Below are positions 9,161 through 17,886 of a stretch of DNA of 64,000 nt, piece by piece. Origin of the DNA: Sporosarcina sp. FSL K6-1508. GTDB taxonomy: Bacteria; Bacillota; Bacilli; Bacillales_A; Planococcaceae. The notes beneath the pieces were generated by a model. That model was not told the DNA's origin and searched no databases. It saw nothing but the letters and a program-made list of their open reading frames with translations. The stretch's first letter is position 1. Each line of letters starts with the position of its first letter. Location of the stretch: positions 1,677,001-1,741,000 of the forward strand of contig NZ_JBBOXF010000001.1 in assembly GCF_038007465.1 (NCBI RefSeq). The letters are read 5' to 3'. The translations under genes were made by a program, and so were the position numbers.

Positions 9161-10111
9161 ATGACAACTGAAAAAATCTATGATGTCATAATTATTGGTG
9201 CCGGCCCTGCGGGGATGACGGCTGCTGTCTATACATCTCGCGGTAATCTTTCAACGCTAATGCTTGAACGAGGAATTCCGGGTGGACAAATGGCGAATAC
9301 GGAAGAGATTGAAAACTATCCTGGATTTGAACATATATTAGGTCCGGATCTTTCTACAAAAATGTTCGATCATGCCAAAAAGTTTGGTGCAGAATATGCG
9401 TATGGCGATGTAACTGACGTTATTGACGGCGAAATGTACAAGACGATTGTCGTCGGAGACAAAGAATATAAAGCACGTGCGATCATTATTACGACAGGTG
9501 CCGAATACAAGAAGATGGGTATTCCGGGAGAGGCTGAACTTACTGGCCGTGGCGTCAGCTATTGTGCAGTGTGTGACGGTGCATTCTTCCGTAAGAAAGA
9601 ACTCGTTGTTGTAGGTGGCGGTGATTCTGCAGTAGAAGAAGGAGCCTATTTGACGCGATTTGCGGATAAGGTGACAATCGTTCATCGCCGTGATGAATTG
9701 CGTGCGCAAAAAATCCTTCAAGATCGTGCATTTGCAAACAGTAAAATTGAATTCATCTGGAATTCCTCTGTCAAAGAAGTAAACGCTGAAAACGGAAAAG
9801 TTGGTTCAGTTACACTTGTTTCAACTGTCGACGGTTCGGAAAGAGTGTTTGAAACGGATGGCATGTTTGTTTATATCGGAATGGATCCGTTAACAGCTCC
9901 GTTTGCTAAACTTGGAATTCTTGACGAAAACGGTTATATTGCAACAAATGAAATCATGGAAACATCCGTACCTGGTATTTATGCCGCAGGCGATGTACGT
10001 GAGAAGTTATTGCGTCAAGTTGTGACAGCTACAGGAGACGGCAGTATCGCTGCACAGGCCGTACAGAAATACGTTGAAGAGTTAATGGAGAAATTAGGCG
10101 CAGAGGCTTAA
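9161..10111 (+). CDS. trxB: Thioredoxin-disulfide reductase
   Basis: TrxB transfers electrons from NADPH through FAD and a redox disulfide to thioredoxin. The FAD motif GAGPAG is at residues 13-18, the active-site pair CAVC at residues 135-138, the NADPH motif GGGDSAVEEG follows, and the C-terminal FAD motif contains AAGDVR. I placed the start at the ATG behind GAGGAGGAAG; an in-frame GTG six codons upstream would place the ribosome site inside the gene. The 316-residue length is normal. Confidence 0.97.
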   Translation: MTTEKIYDVIIIGAGPAGMTAAVYTSRGNLSTLMLERGIPGGQMANTEEIENYPGFEHILGPDLSTKMFDHAKKFGAEYAYGDVTDVIDGEMYKTIVVGDKEYKARAIIITTGAEYKKMGIPGEAELTGRGVSYCAVCDGAFFRKKELVVVGGGDSAVEEGAYLTRFADKVTIVHRRDELRAQKILQDRAFANSKIEFIWNSSVKEVNAENGKVGSVTLVSTVDGSERVFETDGMFVYIGMDPLTAPFAKLGILDENGYIATNEIMETSVPGIYAAGDVREKLLRQVVTATGDGSIAAQAVQKYVEELMEKLGAEA

Positions 10112-10212
10112 TGGATTTTAACGCAACCTTAATCTGCCTGTAACAGGAATGCAATGTCAAAAGGGTATAGTAAAAGTATCAATTGACCCCCCCTTTTGAT
10201 AAAGCAAATTTA

Positions 10213-10258
10213 AAAAGGCTATCTACCGGTACAATCTGGTAGATAGCCTTCTTTTTTT
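10213..10258 (+). terminator. Terminator after trxB
   Basis: AAGGCTATCTACC pairs with GGTAGATAGCCTT and is followed by a run of seven or more T. The T run overlaps the -35 box of the next promoter. Confidence 0.9.
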
Positions 10259-10286
10259 GTCGTTTTACACTGATACGATGTATAAT
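10257..10286 (+). promoter_or_regulatory. Promoter of the nudix-rapZ-yvcK-whiA-crh operon
   Basis: TTGTCG and a perfect TATAAT are separated by 18 bp. The -35 box overlaps the trxB terminator tail. The promoter precedes the nudix start by 34 bp. Confidence 0.6.
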
Positions 10287-10320
10287 AGGTATATGCATTC
10301 ATAAAAAGTGGGGATGACAA

Positions 10321-10803
10321 ATGCAAAGAATCGTAAATTTACTTGTAGTAAAAGATAATCATGTTTTATTATTAAAAAAACCTCGTCGTGACTGGTATGT
10401 AGCGCCGGGTGGGAAAATGGATCCTGGTGAATCGATTTTAGAGACGGCAGTCAGGGAATTTACAGAGGAAACCGGTGCTGTTCCGATTGATCCTTCTCTG
10501 AAAGGCGTTTACACGATGGTGATCATGGATGAAAATGGAGAGAATGTGAAAAACGAGTGGATGCTCCACACATTCATAGCTTTTGACTTGGCTGGAGAAC
10601 CGTTTGAAACGACTACTGAAGGGGTGTTGGAATGGCATCCTGTCGACAGCTTACAGACACTTCCTATGGCCGAAGGAGATCGTACGAACTTACTGTTTGC
10701 AGTATCTCGCCCAGGTATTCAATATGGCACTTTCTTTTATACGGAAGAATTTAAGCTGTTGAAAGAAAAAATTCAGAACCCTGCGGAAGGTGATAATCAA
10801 TGA
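10321..10803 (+). CDS. NUDIX hydrolase (YvcI-like, annotated as 8-oxo-dGTP diphosphatase)
   Basis: The full Nudix box is visible as GGKMDPGES...REFTEETGA at about residues 31-53, matching Gx5Ex7REUxEExGU, the divalent-metal pyrophosphohydrolase motif. The protein is 160 residues. The stop overlaps the rapZ start by ATGA, so the two are translationally coupled. The 8-oxo-dGTP assignment follows homologues at this locus (B. subtilis yvcI). The true substrate cannot be read from the sequence. Confidence 0.9.
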   Translation: MQRIVNLLVVKDNHVLLLKKPRRDWYVAPGGKMDPGESILETAVREFTEETGAVPIDPSLKGVYTMVIMDENGENVKNEWMLHTFIAFDLAGEPFETTTEGVLEWHPVDSLQTLPMAEGDRTNLLFAVSRPGIQYGTFFYTEEFKLLKEKIQNPAEGDNQ

Positions 10804-11690
10804 CGGAAATTGAGACACCGAATAGCGATGTTGAACTAGTCATCATTACAGGGATGTCAGGCGCGGGCAAAACAGTTGCTATGCAAAGCTTCGAAGACCT
10901 CGGCTTCTATTGTATCGATAATCTGCCTCCGGAGTTGTTAGTCACATTTCTTGATTTGATGATGAAATCGGAGAATCGGATGAGAAGGATTGCAGCTGTC
11001 ATGGATACGCGGGGAGGCGACCTTTTCGATTCGCTAATTGGAGCACTAGACAATCTGTTGCGTATGGAAGGTGTAGTGACTCGGATTTTGTTTCTCGATT
11101 CTGACGATGCGACACTTGTCAGGCGCTATAAAGAGACAAGACGGTCCCATCCGCTTTCCGGTGGCGGTATGCCATTGGCGGGCATAAAGAAAGAACGACT
11201 GCTACTGTCAGAGATGAAAGGCCGTGCACGCTCAATCTATAATACCTCCGGACTTAAACCGAGAGCATTGCGGGAGAAAATCATGTCCGAGTTTTCATCC
11301 AAAGGTGATTCAGGTTTTACAGTGAACTTCATATCCTTCGGTTTTAAACACGGAATGCCGATTGATGCAGATGTCGTATTTGATATTCGATTTTTGCCAA
11401 ACCCCTTCTATATCGAAGAATTAAAACCGAAAACTGGCCTGGACAAGGAAGTTTACGATTATGTGCTTAAGTGGAGTGACACGCAAATTCTTATCGAAAA
11501 GTTAACGGATTTGTTCAAGTTTCTTATCCCCCAATATAAAAATGAGGGTAAGTCGCAAGTTGTCATAGCGTTCGGTTGTACCGGCGGGCAACATAGATCC
11601 GTAACACTCGCTGAATTTTTCGGAGCACGTTTCAAAGATGAATACCGAACTTTCATTACCCATAGGGATACTGAAAAAAGAAAGGATTGA
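10800..11690 (+). CDS. rapZ: RNase adapter RapZ / nucleotide-binding protein YvcJ
   Basis: The P-loop GMSGAGKT is at residues 18-24. The C-terminal half contains the conserved block ending in GCTGGQHRSV and a terminal HRD region, as in the RapZ/YvcJ family of GTP/ATP-binding proteins. In enterobacteria RapZ steers glmZ decay. In Firmicutes the role of YvcJ is less clear and has been tied to competence. The gene starts by ATGA overlap with the nudix gene and is followed four bases later by yvcK. The 296-residue length is normal. Confidence 0.95.
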   Translation: MTEIETPNSDVELVIITGMSGAGKTVAMQSFEDLGFYCIDNLPPELLVTFLDLMMKSENRMRRIAAVMDTRGGDLFDSLIGALDNLLRMEGVVTRILFLDSDDATLVRRYKETRRSHPLSGGGMPLAGIKKERLLLSEMKGRARSIYNTSGLKPRALREKIMSEFSSKGDSGFTVNFISFGFKHGMPIDADVVFDIRFLPNPFYIEELKPKTGLDKEVYDYVLKWSDTQILIEKLTDLFKFLIPQYKNEGKSQVVIAFGCTGGQHRSVTLAEFFGARFKDEYRTFITHRDTEKRKD

Positions 11691-11694
11691 CGCT

Positions 11695-12660
11695 ATGCCG
11701 CAATCGGAGAATGTTAAAAAAGTCGTCGTCTTCGGTGGCGGAACCGGACTGTCTACGTTACTACGCGGGTTGAAATCGCACTCTGTCGACTTGACTGCAG
11801 TTGTCACTGTAGCTGACGACGGAGGCAGTTCTGGAAGGCTCCTTGATGAATATGATATCCCGCCCCCCGGTGATATTCGCAAAGTGATGGCAGCGCTTTC
11901 AGATGTGGAACCGCTAATTGAAAAAATGTTTGAATACCGCTTTTCAACTTCGGAGGATTTGAAAGGCCATTCACTTGGGAATCTAATCCTAGCGGCAATG
12001 ACGGATATTACAGGCGATTTCGCAAGTGCCGTAGAGAAAATGAGCCGTGTTCTGAACATTAAAGGGAAAGTGTTGCCTGCTGCAAACCAGCGAATCACAT
12101 TGCATGCGGAACTGGAAGACGGTACAATCGTGACGGGCGAATCGAAAATTCCTGTTTACGGGCATAAAATACGGAGAGTGTACGTATCGCCGCAAGAAGT
12201 GGAACCGTTACCTGAAACACTTAAGGTCATAAAAGCCGCGGATCTCATCATTTTTGGACCAGGCAGTTTATATACAAGCATTTTGCCAACCATACTTGTT
12301 CAGGCAATTCGTGAAGCAGTATTAGCATGCGATGCAAAAAAGGTGTACATTAGCAACTTAACCACGCAAGCTGGTGAAACATACCGCTATACAGCTTCGG
12401 AGCATGTCAAAGCATTATACGATCATGCTGGAGAAGCATTCATTGATACGGTATTATTGAACGGACCAGAAATTCCTCCATTGACTAAAGGTGTAGACTG
12501 GATAGGGCCTCCTTGGCTTGTCGAAAATGATTTGGAAACGTTGCAACATCTTGTGCCTCATATCGTAGTAAAAGATATAAGTAAGATTGTCGACGGAAAC
12601 CTGATACATGACTCCGAAAAAGTCGCTAAATGGCTCATGGAATATATGGAGAATAGCTAA
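11695..12660 (+). CDS. yvcK: Gluconeogenesis/morphogenesis factor YvcK
   Basis: This CofD/YvcK-family nucleotide-sugar (UDP-GlcNAc) binding protein is required in Bacillus for growth and shape on gluconeogenic carbon. FGGGTGLSTLLRG lies near the N terminus, followed by TVADDGGSSGRLL and the GDIRK segment, all typical of the family. The ATG at 11695 sits behind AAAGGA; an in-frame ATG 19 codons upstream lies inside rapZ and lacks a ribosome site. The protein has 321 residues. Confidence 0.95.
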   Translation: MPQSENVKKVVVFGGGTGLSTLLRGLKSHSVDLTAVVTVADDGGSSGRLLDEYDIPPPGDIRKVMAALSDVEPLIEKMFEYRFSTSEDLKGHSLGNLILAAMTDITGDFASAVEKMSRVLNIKGKVLPAANQRITLHAELEDGTIVTGESKIPVYGHKIRRVYVSPQEVEPLPETLKVIKAADLIIFGPGSLYTSILPTILVQAIREAVLACDAKKVYISNLTTQAGETYRYTASEHVKALYDHAGEAFIDTVLLNGPEIPPLTKGVDWIGPPWLVENDLETLQHLVPHIVVKDISKIVDGNLIHDSEKVAKWLMEYMENS

Positions 12661-12701
12661 AACGGAACAGACGTGATCGTCGCCGAGAAAGGGGAAGAAT
12701 C

Positions 12702-13649
12702 ATGTCTTTTGCTTCAGAAACAAAAAAAGAAATGACACAGATAGAAGCGGATGACTGTTGCATAAAAGCAGAGGTGGCGGCATTCATTAGAATGAATGGA
12801 GCACTTTCCTTTTCCAACAAACAGTTAAGTCTTGACGTACAAACTGAAAATGCTGCAATTGCCAGACGCCTTTATTCGAATCTGAAACGGTTATACCCCT
12901 ATAAGGTAGAGCTGCTTGTTCGAAAAAAGATGCGTTTGAAAAAAAACAATGTGTATATTTGCCGGATTCGGGGCGGAGCAAAGGCACTCCTTGAAGACCT
13001 GTTAATTCTGACAGGAACATTTCAATTTAAAAATGAAATTTCAAAGGAATTGGTTAAAAAGAGATGTTGCCAACGTGCTTATTTACGGGGAGCTTTTCTT
13101 GCCGGAGGGTCAGTGAATAATCCGGAAACGTCTTCGTATCATCTTGAAATCTTTTCAATATATAAGGAACATAGCGAAGCCCTCGTGGATCTGATGAATA
13201 AATATCATTTGAATGCAAAGTCGATTGAGCGGAAAAAAGGATATATCGCATATTTGAAAGAAGCAGAAAAAATTTCAGATTTTCTTAGTATTGTAGGTGC
13301 GCACGTCTCCTTAATGAAGTTTGAAGATGTAAGAATTATAAGGGATATGCGTAATAGTGTGAACCGACTTGTGAATTGTGAAACTGCGAATCTGAATAAA
13401 ACAATTGGGGCTGCACAGCGCCAAGTTGAAAATATAAAGTTTATTGATAATACAATTGGGCTTGGTGAATTACCAGAAAGACTCCAAGAAATTGCGAGAC
13501 TGCGTGTAGAAAATCAGGATATTACACTGAAGGAACTTGGTGAATTGGTTTCAGGCGGAACGGTAAGTAAATCTGGAGTTAATCATCGTTTAAGAAAAAT
13601 TGAAGAAATTGCGGAAAATCTTCGCAGTGGAGGAATCGGCAGTCGGTAA
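12702..13649 (+). CDS. whiA: DNA-binding protein WhiA
   Basis: WhiA combines a degenerate LAGLIDADG-type domain, without obvious catalytic acidic pairs, and a C-terminal helix-turn-helix (about residues 225-305, including ENQDITLKELGELVSGGTVSKSGVNHRLRKI). It affects cell division and chromosome segregation in Bacillus and sporulation genes in actinomycetes. The start is an ATG behind GGGGAAG. The protein has 315 residues, standard for Firmicutes, and lies directly upstream of crh as usual. Confidence 0.96.
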   Translation: MSFASETKKEMTQIEADDCCIKAEVAAFIRMNGALSFSNKQLSLDVQTENAAIARRLYSNLKRLYPYKVELLVRKKMRLKKNNVYICRIRGGAKALLEDLLILTGTFQFKNEISKELVKKRCCQRAYLRGAFLAGGSVNNPETSSYHLEIFSIYKEHSEALVDLMNKYHLNAKSIERKKGYIAYLKEAEKISDFLSIVGAHVSLMKFEDVRIIRDMRNSVNRLVNCETANLNKTIGAAQRQVENIKFIDNTIGLGELPERLQEIARLRVENQDITLKELGELVSGGTVSKSGVNHRLRKIEEIAENLRSGGIGSR

Positions 13650-13685
13650 ATCCGCTGGCGAACCAAGAGAGGAGCGGGTACTAGT

Positions 13686-13943
13686 ATGGCAGAACGAACA
13701 GTTGAAGTGAAGTTGAAATCAGGATTGCAAGCAAGGCAAGCCGCGCTTTTTGTTCAAGAAGCAAATAGGTTCATGTCTGATCTATTCTTGAAAAAAGAGG
13801 AACGCCAAGTAAATGCGAAAAGTATAATGGGAATCATGAGTCTTGCCATTGCACGTGGCACTACGATTACACTCATCGCCGAAGGAAATGACGAGGAACA
13901 AGCACTAGAATCACTAGCAACCCTCGTTGGAAATGAAAATTAA
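13686..13943 (+). CDS. crh: Catabolite repression HPr-like protein Crh
   Basis: This 85-residue protein has the HPr fold, but the phospho-histidine position 15 is glutamine (SGLQARQ) while Ser46 is kept (NAKSIMG). That pattern defines Crh: it cannot take part in PTS phosphotransfer but is phosphorylated by HprK and acts as a CcpA corepressor. It ends the nudix-rapZ-yvcK-whiA-crh operon and is followed directly by a terminator. HprK is encoded in the same window. Confidence 0.96.
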   Translation: MAERTVEVKLKSGLQARQAALFVQEANRFMSDLFLKKEERQVNAKSIMGIMSLAIARGTTITLIAEGNDEEQALESLATLVGNEN

Positions 13944-13953
13944 ATAAAAGTAT

Positions 13954-13997
13954 AACCGTTTCCCACCGTCAAATGACAAGTGGAAACGGTTTTTTTA
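13954..13997 (+). terminator. Terminator after crh
   Basis: AACCGTTTCCAC-type stem arms flank a loop of about 16 bases, followed by a T7 run. It closes the rapZ-crh operon. Confidence 0.85.
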
Positions 13998-14013
13998 TTG
14001 GGTAAGGGGAGGA

Positions 14014-14985
14014 CATGGCGATCGGGTGTGAGGTCATGGGGATCCGTGGTGAATTCATGGCGAAGTGGAAGATAGTCATGGCTCGGTCGTCAATTCATGG
14101 CAATAGGATGTGAATTAATGGGGAGCCGGGCTGAAGTCATGGCAAAGTGTGAAATAGTCATGGCTCGGTCGGTAATTCATGGCAATCGGGTGTGAAGTAA
14201 TGGGTAGCCGGGCTGAAGTCATGGCAAAGTGTGAAATAGTCATGGCTCGGCCGGCAATTCATGGCAATCGGGTGTGAAGTAATGGGGATCTGGGGTGAAT
14301 TCATGGCAAAGTGAGAAATAGTCATGGCTCGGTCGGTAAGTCATGGCGATAGGATGTGAGTTAATGGGGATCCGGGTCGAAGTCATGGCAAAGTGAGAAA
14401 TAGTCATGGCTCGGTCGTCAATTCATGGCAATCGGCAGTGAAGTAATGGGGAAAGGGGTTGAATTCATGGCAAAGTGGAGAATAGTCATGGCCCGGTCGG
14501 CAGTTCATGGCAATCGGGTGTGAATTAATGGGGAGCGAGGCTGAATTCATGGCAAAGTGGAAATAGTCACGGCCCGGTCGGTAAGTGATGGCGATAGGGT
14601 GTGAAGTAATGGAGAAAGGGGTCGAATTCATGGCAAAGTGGAGAATAGTCATGGCCCGGTCGTCAATTCATGGCAATAGGATGTGAATTAATGGAGAGCG
14701 AAGCTGAATTCATGGCAAAGTGGAGAATAGTCATGGCGCGGTCATCAATTCATGGCAATCGGGTGAGAAGTAATGGGGAGCGAGGCTGAATTCATGGCAA
14801 AGTGAGAAATAGTCATGGCGCGGCCGGCAATTCATGGCAATCGGGAGTGAATTAATGGGGAGTCAGGCCGAATTCATGGCAAAGTGGAAAATAGTCATGG
14901 GCCGGTCGGCGATTCATGGCAATAGGGTGTGAGTTAATGGGGATCCGGGTCGAAGTAATGGCAAGTCAGGCCGAATTCATGGCAA
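14014..14985. repeat. 82-bp tandem repeat array, about 12 copies, with internal 21/21/21/19-bp sub-periodicity
   Basis: The segment ATGGCAATCGGGTGTGA recurs at 82-bp steps (near 14101, 14183, 14265, 14347, 14429, 14511, 14592, 14674, 14756, 14838 and 14920; one step is 81). Each unit holds four blocks starting with ATGG, spaced 21, 21, 21 and 19 bp, so the array grew from a shorter repeat of about 21 bp. Copies differ at scattered bases. No unique spacers are present, so it is not a CRISPR. It has no consistent frame: 82 is not a multiple of 3, and the many ATGs lack ribosome sites. Confidence 0.93.
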
Positions 14986-15002
14986 CACCCCCAAAATAAG
15001 AC

Positions 15003-15047
15003 AACAAAAAAATATTCGTCGCTTTTAACAAGCAGACGAATATTTTA
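15003..15047 (-). terminator. Terminator of the tRNA-Arg transcript
   Basis: AAAATATTCGTC pairs with GACGAATATTTT around a loop. Read on the - strand it ends in a T-rich run, so it terminates the tRNA gene and also caps the tandem repeat. Confidence 0.75.
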
Positions 15048-15071
15048 TAGTATAAACCTTATACTGGGATA

Positions 15072-15143
15072 TGCCCTCGGCGAGAATCGAACTCACATCT
15101 TAAGCTTCGGAGGCTCACGTGCTATCCGTTGCACCACGAGGGC
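15072..15143 (-). tRNA. trnR: tRNA-Arg (anticodon CCG)
   Basis: On the - strand the cloverleaf folds as acceptor GCCCTCG/CGAGGGC, D arm GTGC...GCAC, anticodon stem TGAGC/GCTTA with loop CTCCGAA (anticodon CCG, reading CGG), T arm GTGAG/CTCGC with loop TTCGATT, and discriminator A. No CCA is encoded. A tRNA-Arg beside clpP is also known in B. subtilis. Confidence 0.95.
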
Positions 15144-15178
15144 GTTAGGTCAAACTGTTTTGGCAGCAGACAAGATTT

Positions 15179-15207
15179 ATTATACTAGTGTAGCTGGATG
15201 AATGCAA
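15179..15207 (-). promoter_or_regulatory. Promoter of tRNA-Arg
   Basis: On the - strand TTGCAT and a perfect TATAAT are separated by 17 bp, with the -10 about 36 bp ahead of the tRNA 5' end. Confidence 0.65.
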
Positions 15208-15229
15208 TGCTTATTTTGAAAGCGTTATA

Positions 15230-15260
15230 TTTGACCTTCGTTGACCATACTATGTATGAT
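15230..15260 (+). promoter_or_regulatory. CtsR operator overlapping the clpP promoter
   Basis: TTTGACCTTCGTTGACC is the reverse complement of the CtsR heptad direct repeat (GGTCAAA-NAN-GGTCAAA) with one or two mismatches. The first TTGACC also serves as a -35 box, with TATGAT 18 bp downstream (15255-15260). CtsR should therefore repress clpP until heat or protein stress, as known in Bacillus. Confidence 0.8.
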
Positions 15261-15331
15261 AAAGTTACAGTTGAGACGAAGTTACGTTTCAATAGGCAGA
15301 CTACACTATCCACCTTGAAGGAGGAAATGGA

Positions 15332-15952
15332 ATGAATCTAATACCTACAGTAATTGAACAGACTAGCCGCGGTGAGCGTGCGTACGACATCTATTCACGT
15401 CTATTGAAAGACCGTATTATCATGCTTGGAAGTGGAATCGATGACAACGTTGCGAACTCTATCGTTGCTCAACTTCTATTTTTGGAAGCGGAAGATCCAG
15501 AAAAAGATATCTCTATTTACATTAATAGCCCAGGAGGAAGCGTCACCGCTGGATTAGCTATTTTTGACACAATGCAATTCATCAAACCAGACATTCAAAC
15601 AATCTGTATGGGGATGGCTGCATCTATGGGATCCTTCCTATTAGCTGCAGGTACAAAAGGGAAACGTTATGCGCTTCCTAACGCAGAAGTAATGATTCAC
15701 CAACCATTGGGCGGAGCACAAGGGCAAGCGACAGAAATTGAAATCGCTGCAAAACATATCCTTTTCACTCGTGAAAAACTAAACTTGATTCTTGCTGAGC
15801 GTACTGGCCAATCGGTTGAAGTAATTGCGAGGGATACGGACCGCGACAACTTCATGACAGCTGAACGTGCGAAAGAATATGGTTTAATTGACCATATTAT
15901 TACACGCAGTGACATGAAAGACGGAGCTATTACTAAACCTGAATCTAAATAA
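15332..15952 (+). CDS. clpP: ATP-dependent Clp protease proteolytic subunit
   Basis: ClpP forms the tetradecameric serine protease chamber served by ClpX, ClpC and ClpE. The catalytic triad is visible as Ser98 (GMAASMGS), His123 (MIHQP) and an aspartate near residue 172 (DTDRDNFM). The 206-residue protein starts at an ATG behind GAAGGAGG. It is transcribed alone from a CtsR-controlled promoter and ends at a terminator that now serves as the docking site of a group II intron. Confidence 0.98.
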   Translation: MNLIPTVIEQTSRGERAYDIYSRLLKDRIIMLGSGIDDNVANSIVAQLLFLEAEDPEKDISIYINSPGGSVTAGLAIFDTMQFIKPDIQTICMGMAASMGSFLLAAGTKGKRYALPNAEVMIHQPLGGAQGQATEIEIAAKHILFTREKLNLILAERTGQSVEVIARDTDRDNFMTAERAKEYGLIDHIITRSDMKDGAITKPESK

Positions 15953-15962
15953 GTTGTACGAT

Positions 15963-15996
15963 AGCCGACTTTCCATCATGGAGAGTCGGCTTTTTT
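15963..15996 (+). terminator. clpP terminator
   Basis: AGCCGACTTTCC pairs with GGAGAGTCGGCT, followed by T6. The group II intron begins two bases after the T run. Confidence 0.9.
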
Positions 15997-16549
15997 AAGT
16001 GCGCCCAGCATGGGCGTAGTCTATAGGGTGCAAGTCCCGAACTGTGAAGGCAGAAGTAACAGTTAGCTTAACGCAAGGGTGTCCATGGCGACGTGGAATC
16101 TGAAGGAAGCGAGCGGCAAACCTCCGGTCTGAGGAACACGAACTTCATATAAGGCTGTGTATGATTGGGTGAGTTTGCTTAACAAAACAAAGCCCTTTCT
16201 GCCGAAGGTCATATGCAGTAAATGAAGCAGATAGGTGGAGGGAAAGACTACGTTCTTACCTGGGGAGGTCTGATTGAAACGCCGAGTACACTTGGTAACC
16301 TACTCAGTGATGGGTAGCTGAACAATCAGAAGTCAGCAGAAGCCATAGTACCATTCGAACTCGAGCAGAATGGGAAGGGCTGAACAATTAAGAGAGAACA
16401 ACATCTTGGCATTCAGTAACCTGCGAAGAACACAGATAACCGATAAGGCATGCTTGAAGGAGGAAGTGGTGAATCCCATGGGGGACTTCGAGATGGTGGA
16501 GCAGAGCTGGCATAAGAAGAAGCGTTGTTCACGGAAAGAGGCGTAACCA

Positions 16550-17812
16550 ATGTTGATGGAACGAATACTGTCGCGTGAAAATCTGCTTTCTGCCCTGAAA
16601 CGGGTAGAACGCAATAAAGGGAGCCATGGTGTAGATGAAATGCCCGTACAAAACCTACGAAAGCACATCTTGGAACACTGGGAATCCATGAAAATGGAAC
16701 TTCTTGAGGGTACTTATAAGCCGCAACCTGTCCGCAGGGTCGAAATCCCGAAACCTGACGGTGGCGTGCGGTTATTAGGTATCCCTACCGTGACGGATCG
16801 TCTCATTCAGCAAGCCATTGCCCAAGTATTAACTACTTTGTATGATCCAACGTTTTCAGAACATAGCTATGGATTTCGACCAAAGCGAAGCGCCCACGGC
16901 GCAATAAGGAAAGCGAAAGGATATATGCAGGAAGGTAATCGGTGGGTAATCGATATAGACTTGGAGAAATTCTTTGACAAAGTGAACCATGACAGGTTAA
17001 TGGGAACACTTTCGAAACGAATCGAAGACAAACGTCTGCTTAAGCTAATCCGTAACTATTTGAAATCAGGAATTATGATAAATGGTATCGTGACAACCAA
17101 TGAGGAAGGTACGCCGCAAGGTGGCCCACTCAGTCCATTACTTTCCAATATTGTCCTTGATGATCTAGACAAAGAATTGGAGGAAAGAGGACATAAATTT
17201 GTCCGATACGCTGACGACTGCAACATCTATGTGAAAACAAAGAAAGCAGGAAATCGAGTCATGGGTTCTGTCACTTCGTTTATTGAAGGAAGGCTTAAGT
17301 TGAAAGTTAACCTGAATAAATCTGCGGTAGACCGCCCTTGGAAGAGGAAGTTTCTTGGATTCAGCTTTACTTTACATAAAGAACCAAAGGTTCGGATTGC
17401 CAAAGAAAGTATGAAACGGATGAAGAATAAAATCCGAGAGATAACCTCTAGGAAGAAACCCTATCCGATGGATTATCGAATCAAGAAACTAAATCAATAC
17501 CTTATGGGGTGGTGCGGTTATTTTGCATTGGCGGATACGCCAAGCGTTTTCAGAGCTTTCGATTCATGGATTAGAAGAAGACTTCGAATGTGTATGTGGA
17601 AAAACTGGAAGAAACCAAGTACGAAGGTGAGGAAGCTCATTGGATTAGGTGCGCCGAAAGATAAGGCATACGAATGGGGTAACTCGCGTAAAAGTTACTG
17701 GAGAATTTCTAAAAGTCCTGTATTACATAGAACCCTCGGAAACTCCTATTGGAGTTCCCAAGGGCTCAAAAGTCTACTATCACGTTACGAAATTTTGCGT
17801 CATCAATCTTAA
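16550..17812 (+). CDS. ltrA: Group II intron reverse transcriptase/maturase
   Basis: This 420-residue LtrA-type protein has the RT core (residues about 45-280) with IDIDLEKFFDKVNHD, GTPQGGPLSPLLSN and the catalytic RYADD. A maturase X domain follows (about 300-400, with LNQYLMGWCGYF), which helps the intron RNA splice. No C-terminal HNH endonuclease is present. The ATG follows AAAGAGG. The stop sits directly before domain V, the normal layout when the ORF lies in domain IV. The frame is intact, so the intron may be mobile. Confidence 0.95.
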   Translation: MLMERILSRENLLSALKRVERNKGSHGVDEMPVQNLRKHILEHWESMKMELLEGTYKPQPVRRVEIPKPDGGVRLLGIPTVTDRLIQQAIAQVLTTLYDPTFSEHSYGFRPKRSAHGAIRKAKGYMQEGNRWVIDIDLEKFFDKVNHDRLMGTLSKRIEDKRLLKLIRNYLKSGIMINGIVTTNEEGTPQGGPLSPLLSNIVLDDLDKELEERGHKFVRYADDCNIYVKTKKAGNRVMGSVTSFIEGRLKLKVNLNKSAVDRPWKRKFLGFSFTLHKEPKVRIAKESMKRMKNKIREITSRKKPYPMDYRIKKLNQYLMGWCGYFALADTPSVFRAFDSWIRRRLRMCMWKNWKKPSTKVRKLIGLGAPKDKAYEWGNSRKSYWRISKSPVLHRTLGNSYWSSQGLKSLLSRYEILRHQS

Positions 17813-17815
17813 TTG

Positions 17816-17849
17816 AACCGCCGTATACCGAACGGTATGTACGGTGGTG
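17816..17849 (+). ncRNA. Group II intron domain V
   Basis: ACCGCCGTATACC folds back on GGTATGTACGGTGGT with a GAAC-type tetraloop and a two-base bulge, the hallmark catalytic hairpin. It lies between the RT stop and domain VI. Confidence 0.8.
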
Positions 17850-17886
17850 TGAGAGGTCGGGAGTTAATCACTCCCTCCTACTCGAT

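Larger units (their letters stand above)
15999..17886 (+). mobile_element. Group II intron, probably class C
   Basis: The element opens with GTGCGCC, shows a long structured RNA region of about 550 bp, an internal reverse transcriptase gene, then a domain V-like hairpin and a domain VI ending in CTCGAT, an AY 3' end as expected. It lies immediately behind the clpP terminator stem-loop and T run, the known insertion preference of class C introns. With the RT lacking an endonuclease domain, class C is likely. Boundaries are read from motifs and could be off by a base or two. Confidence 0.88.

Noticed and set aside
14404..14652. 82-residue repetitive ORF on the - strand inside the tandem array
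   Set aside because: It has no ribosome site, and the 82-bp period shifts the frame in every copy, so it is a by-product of the repeat.
14014..14985. CRISPR array
   Set aside because: The repeats are contiguous 82-bp units without unique spacers, and no cas genes lie nearby.
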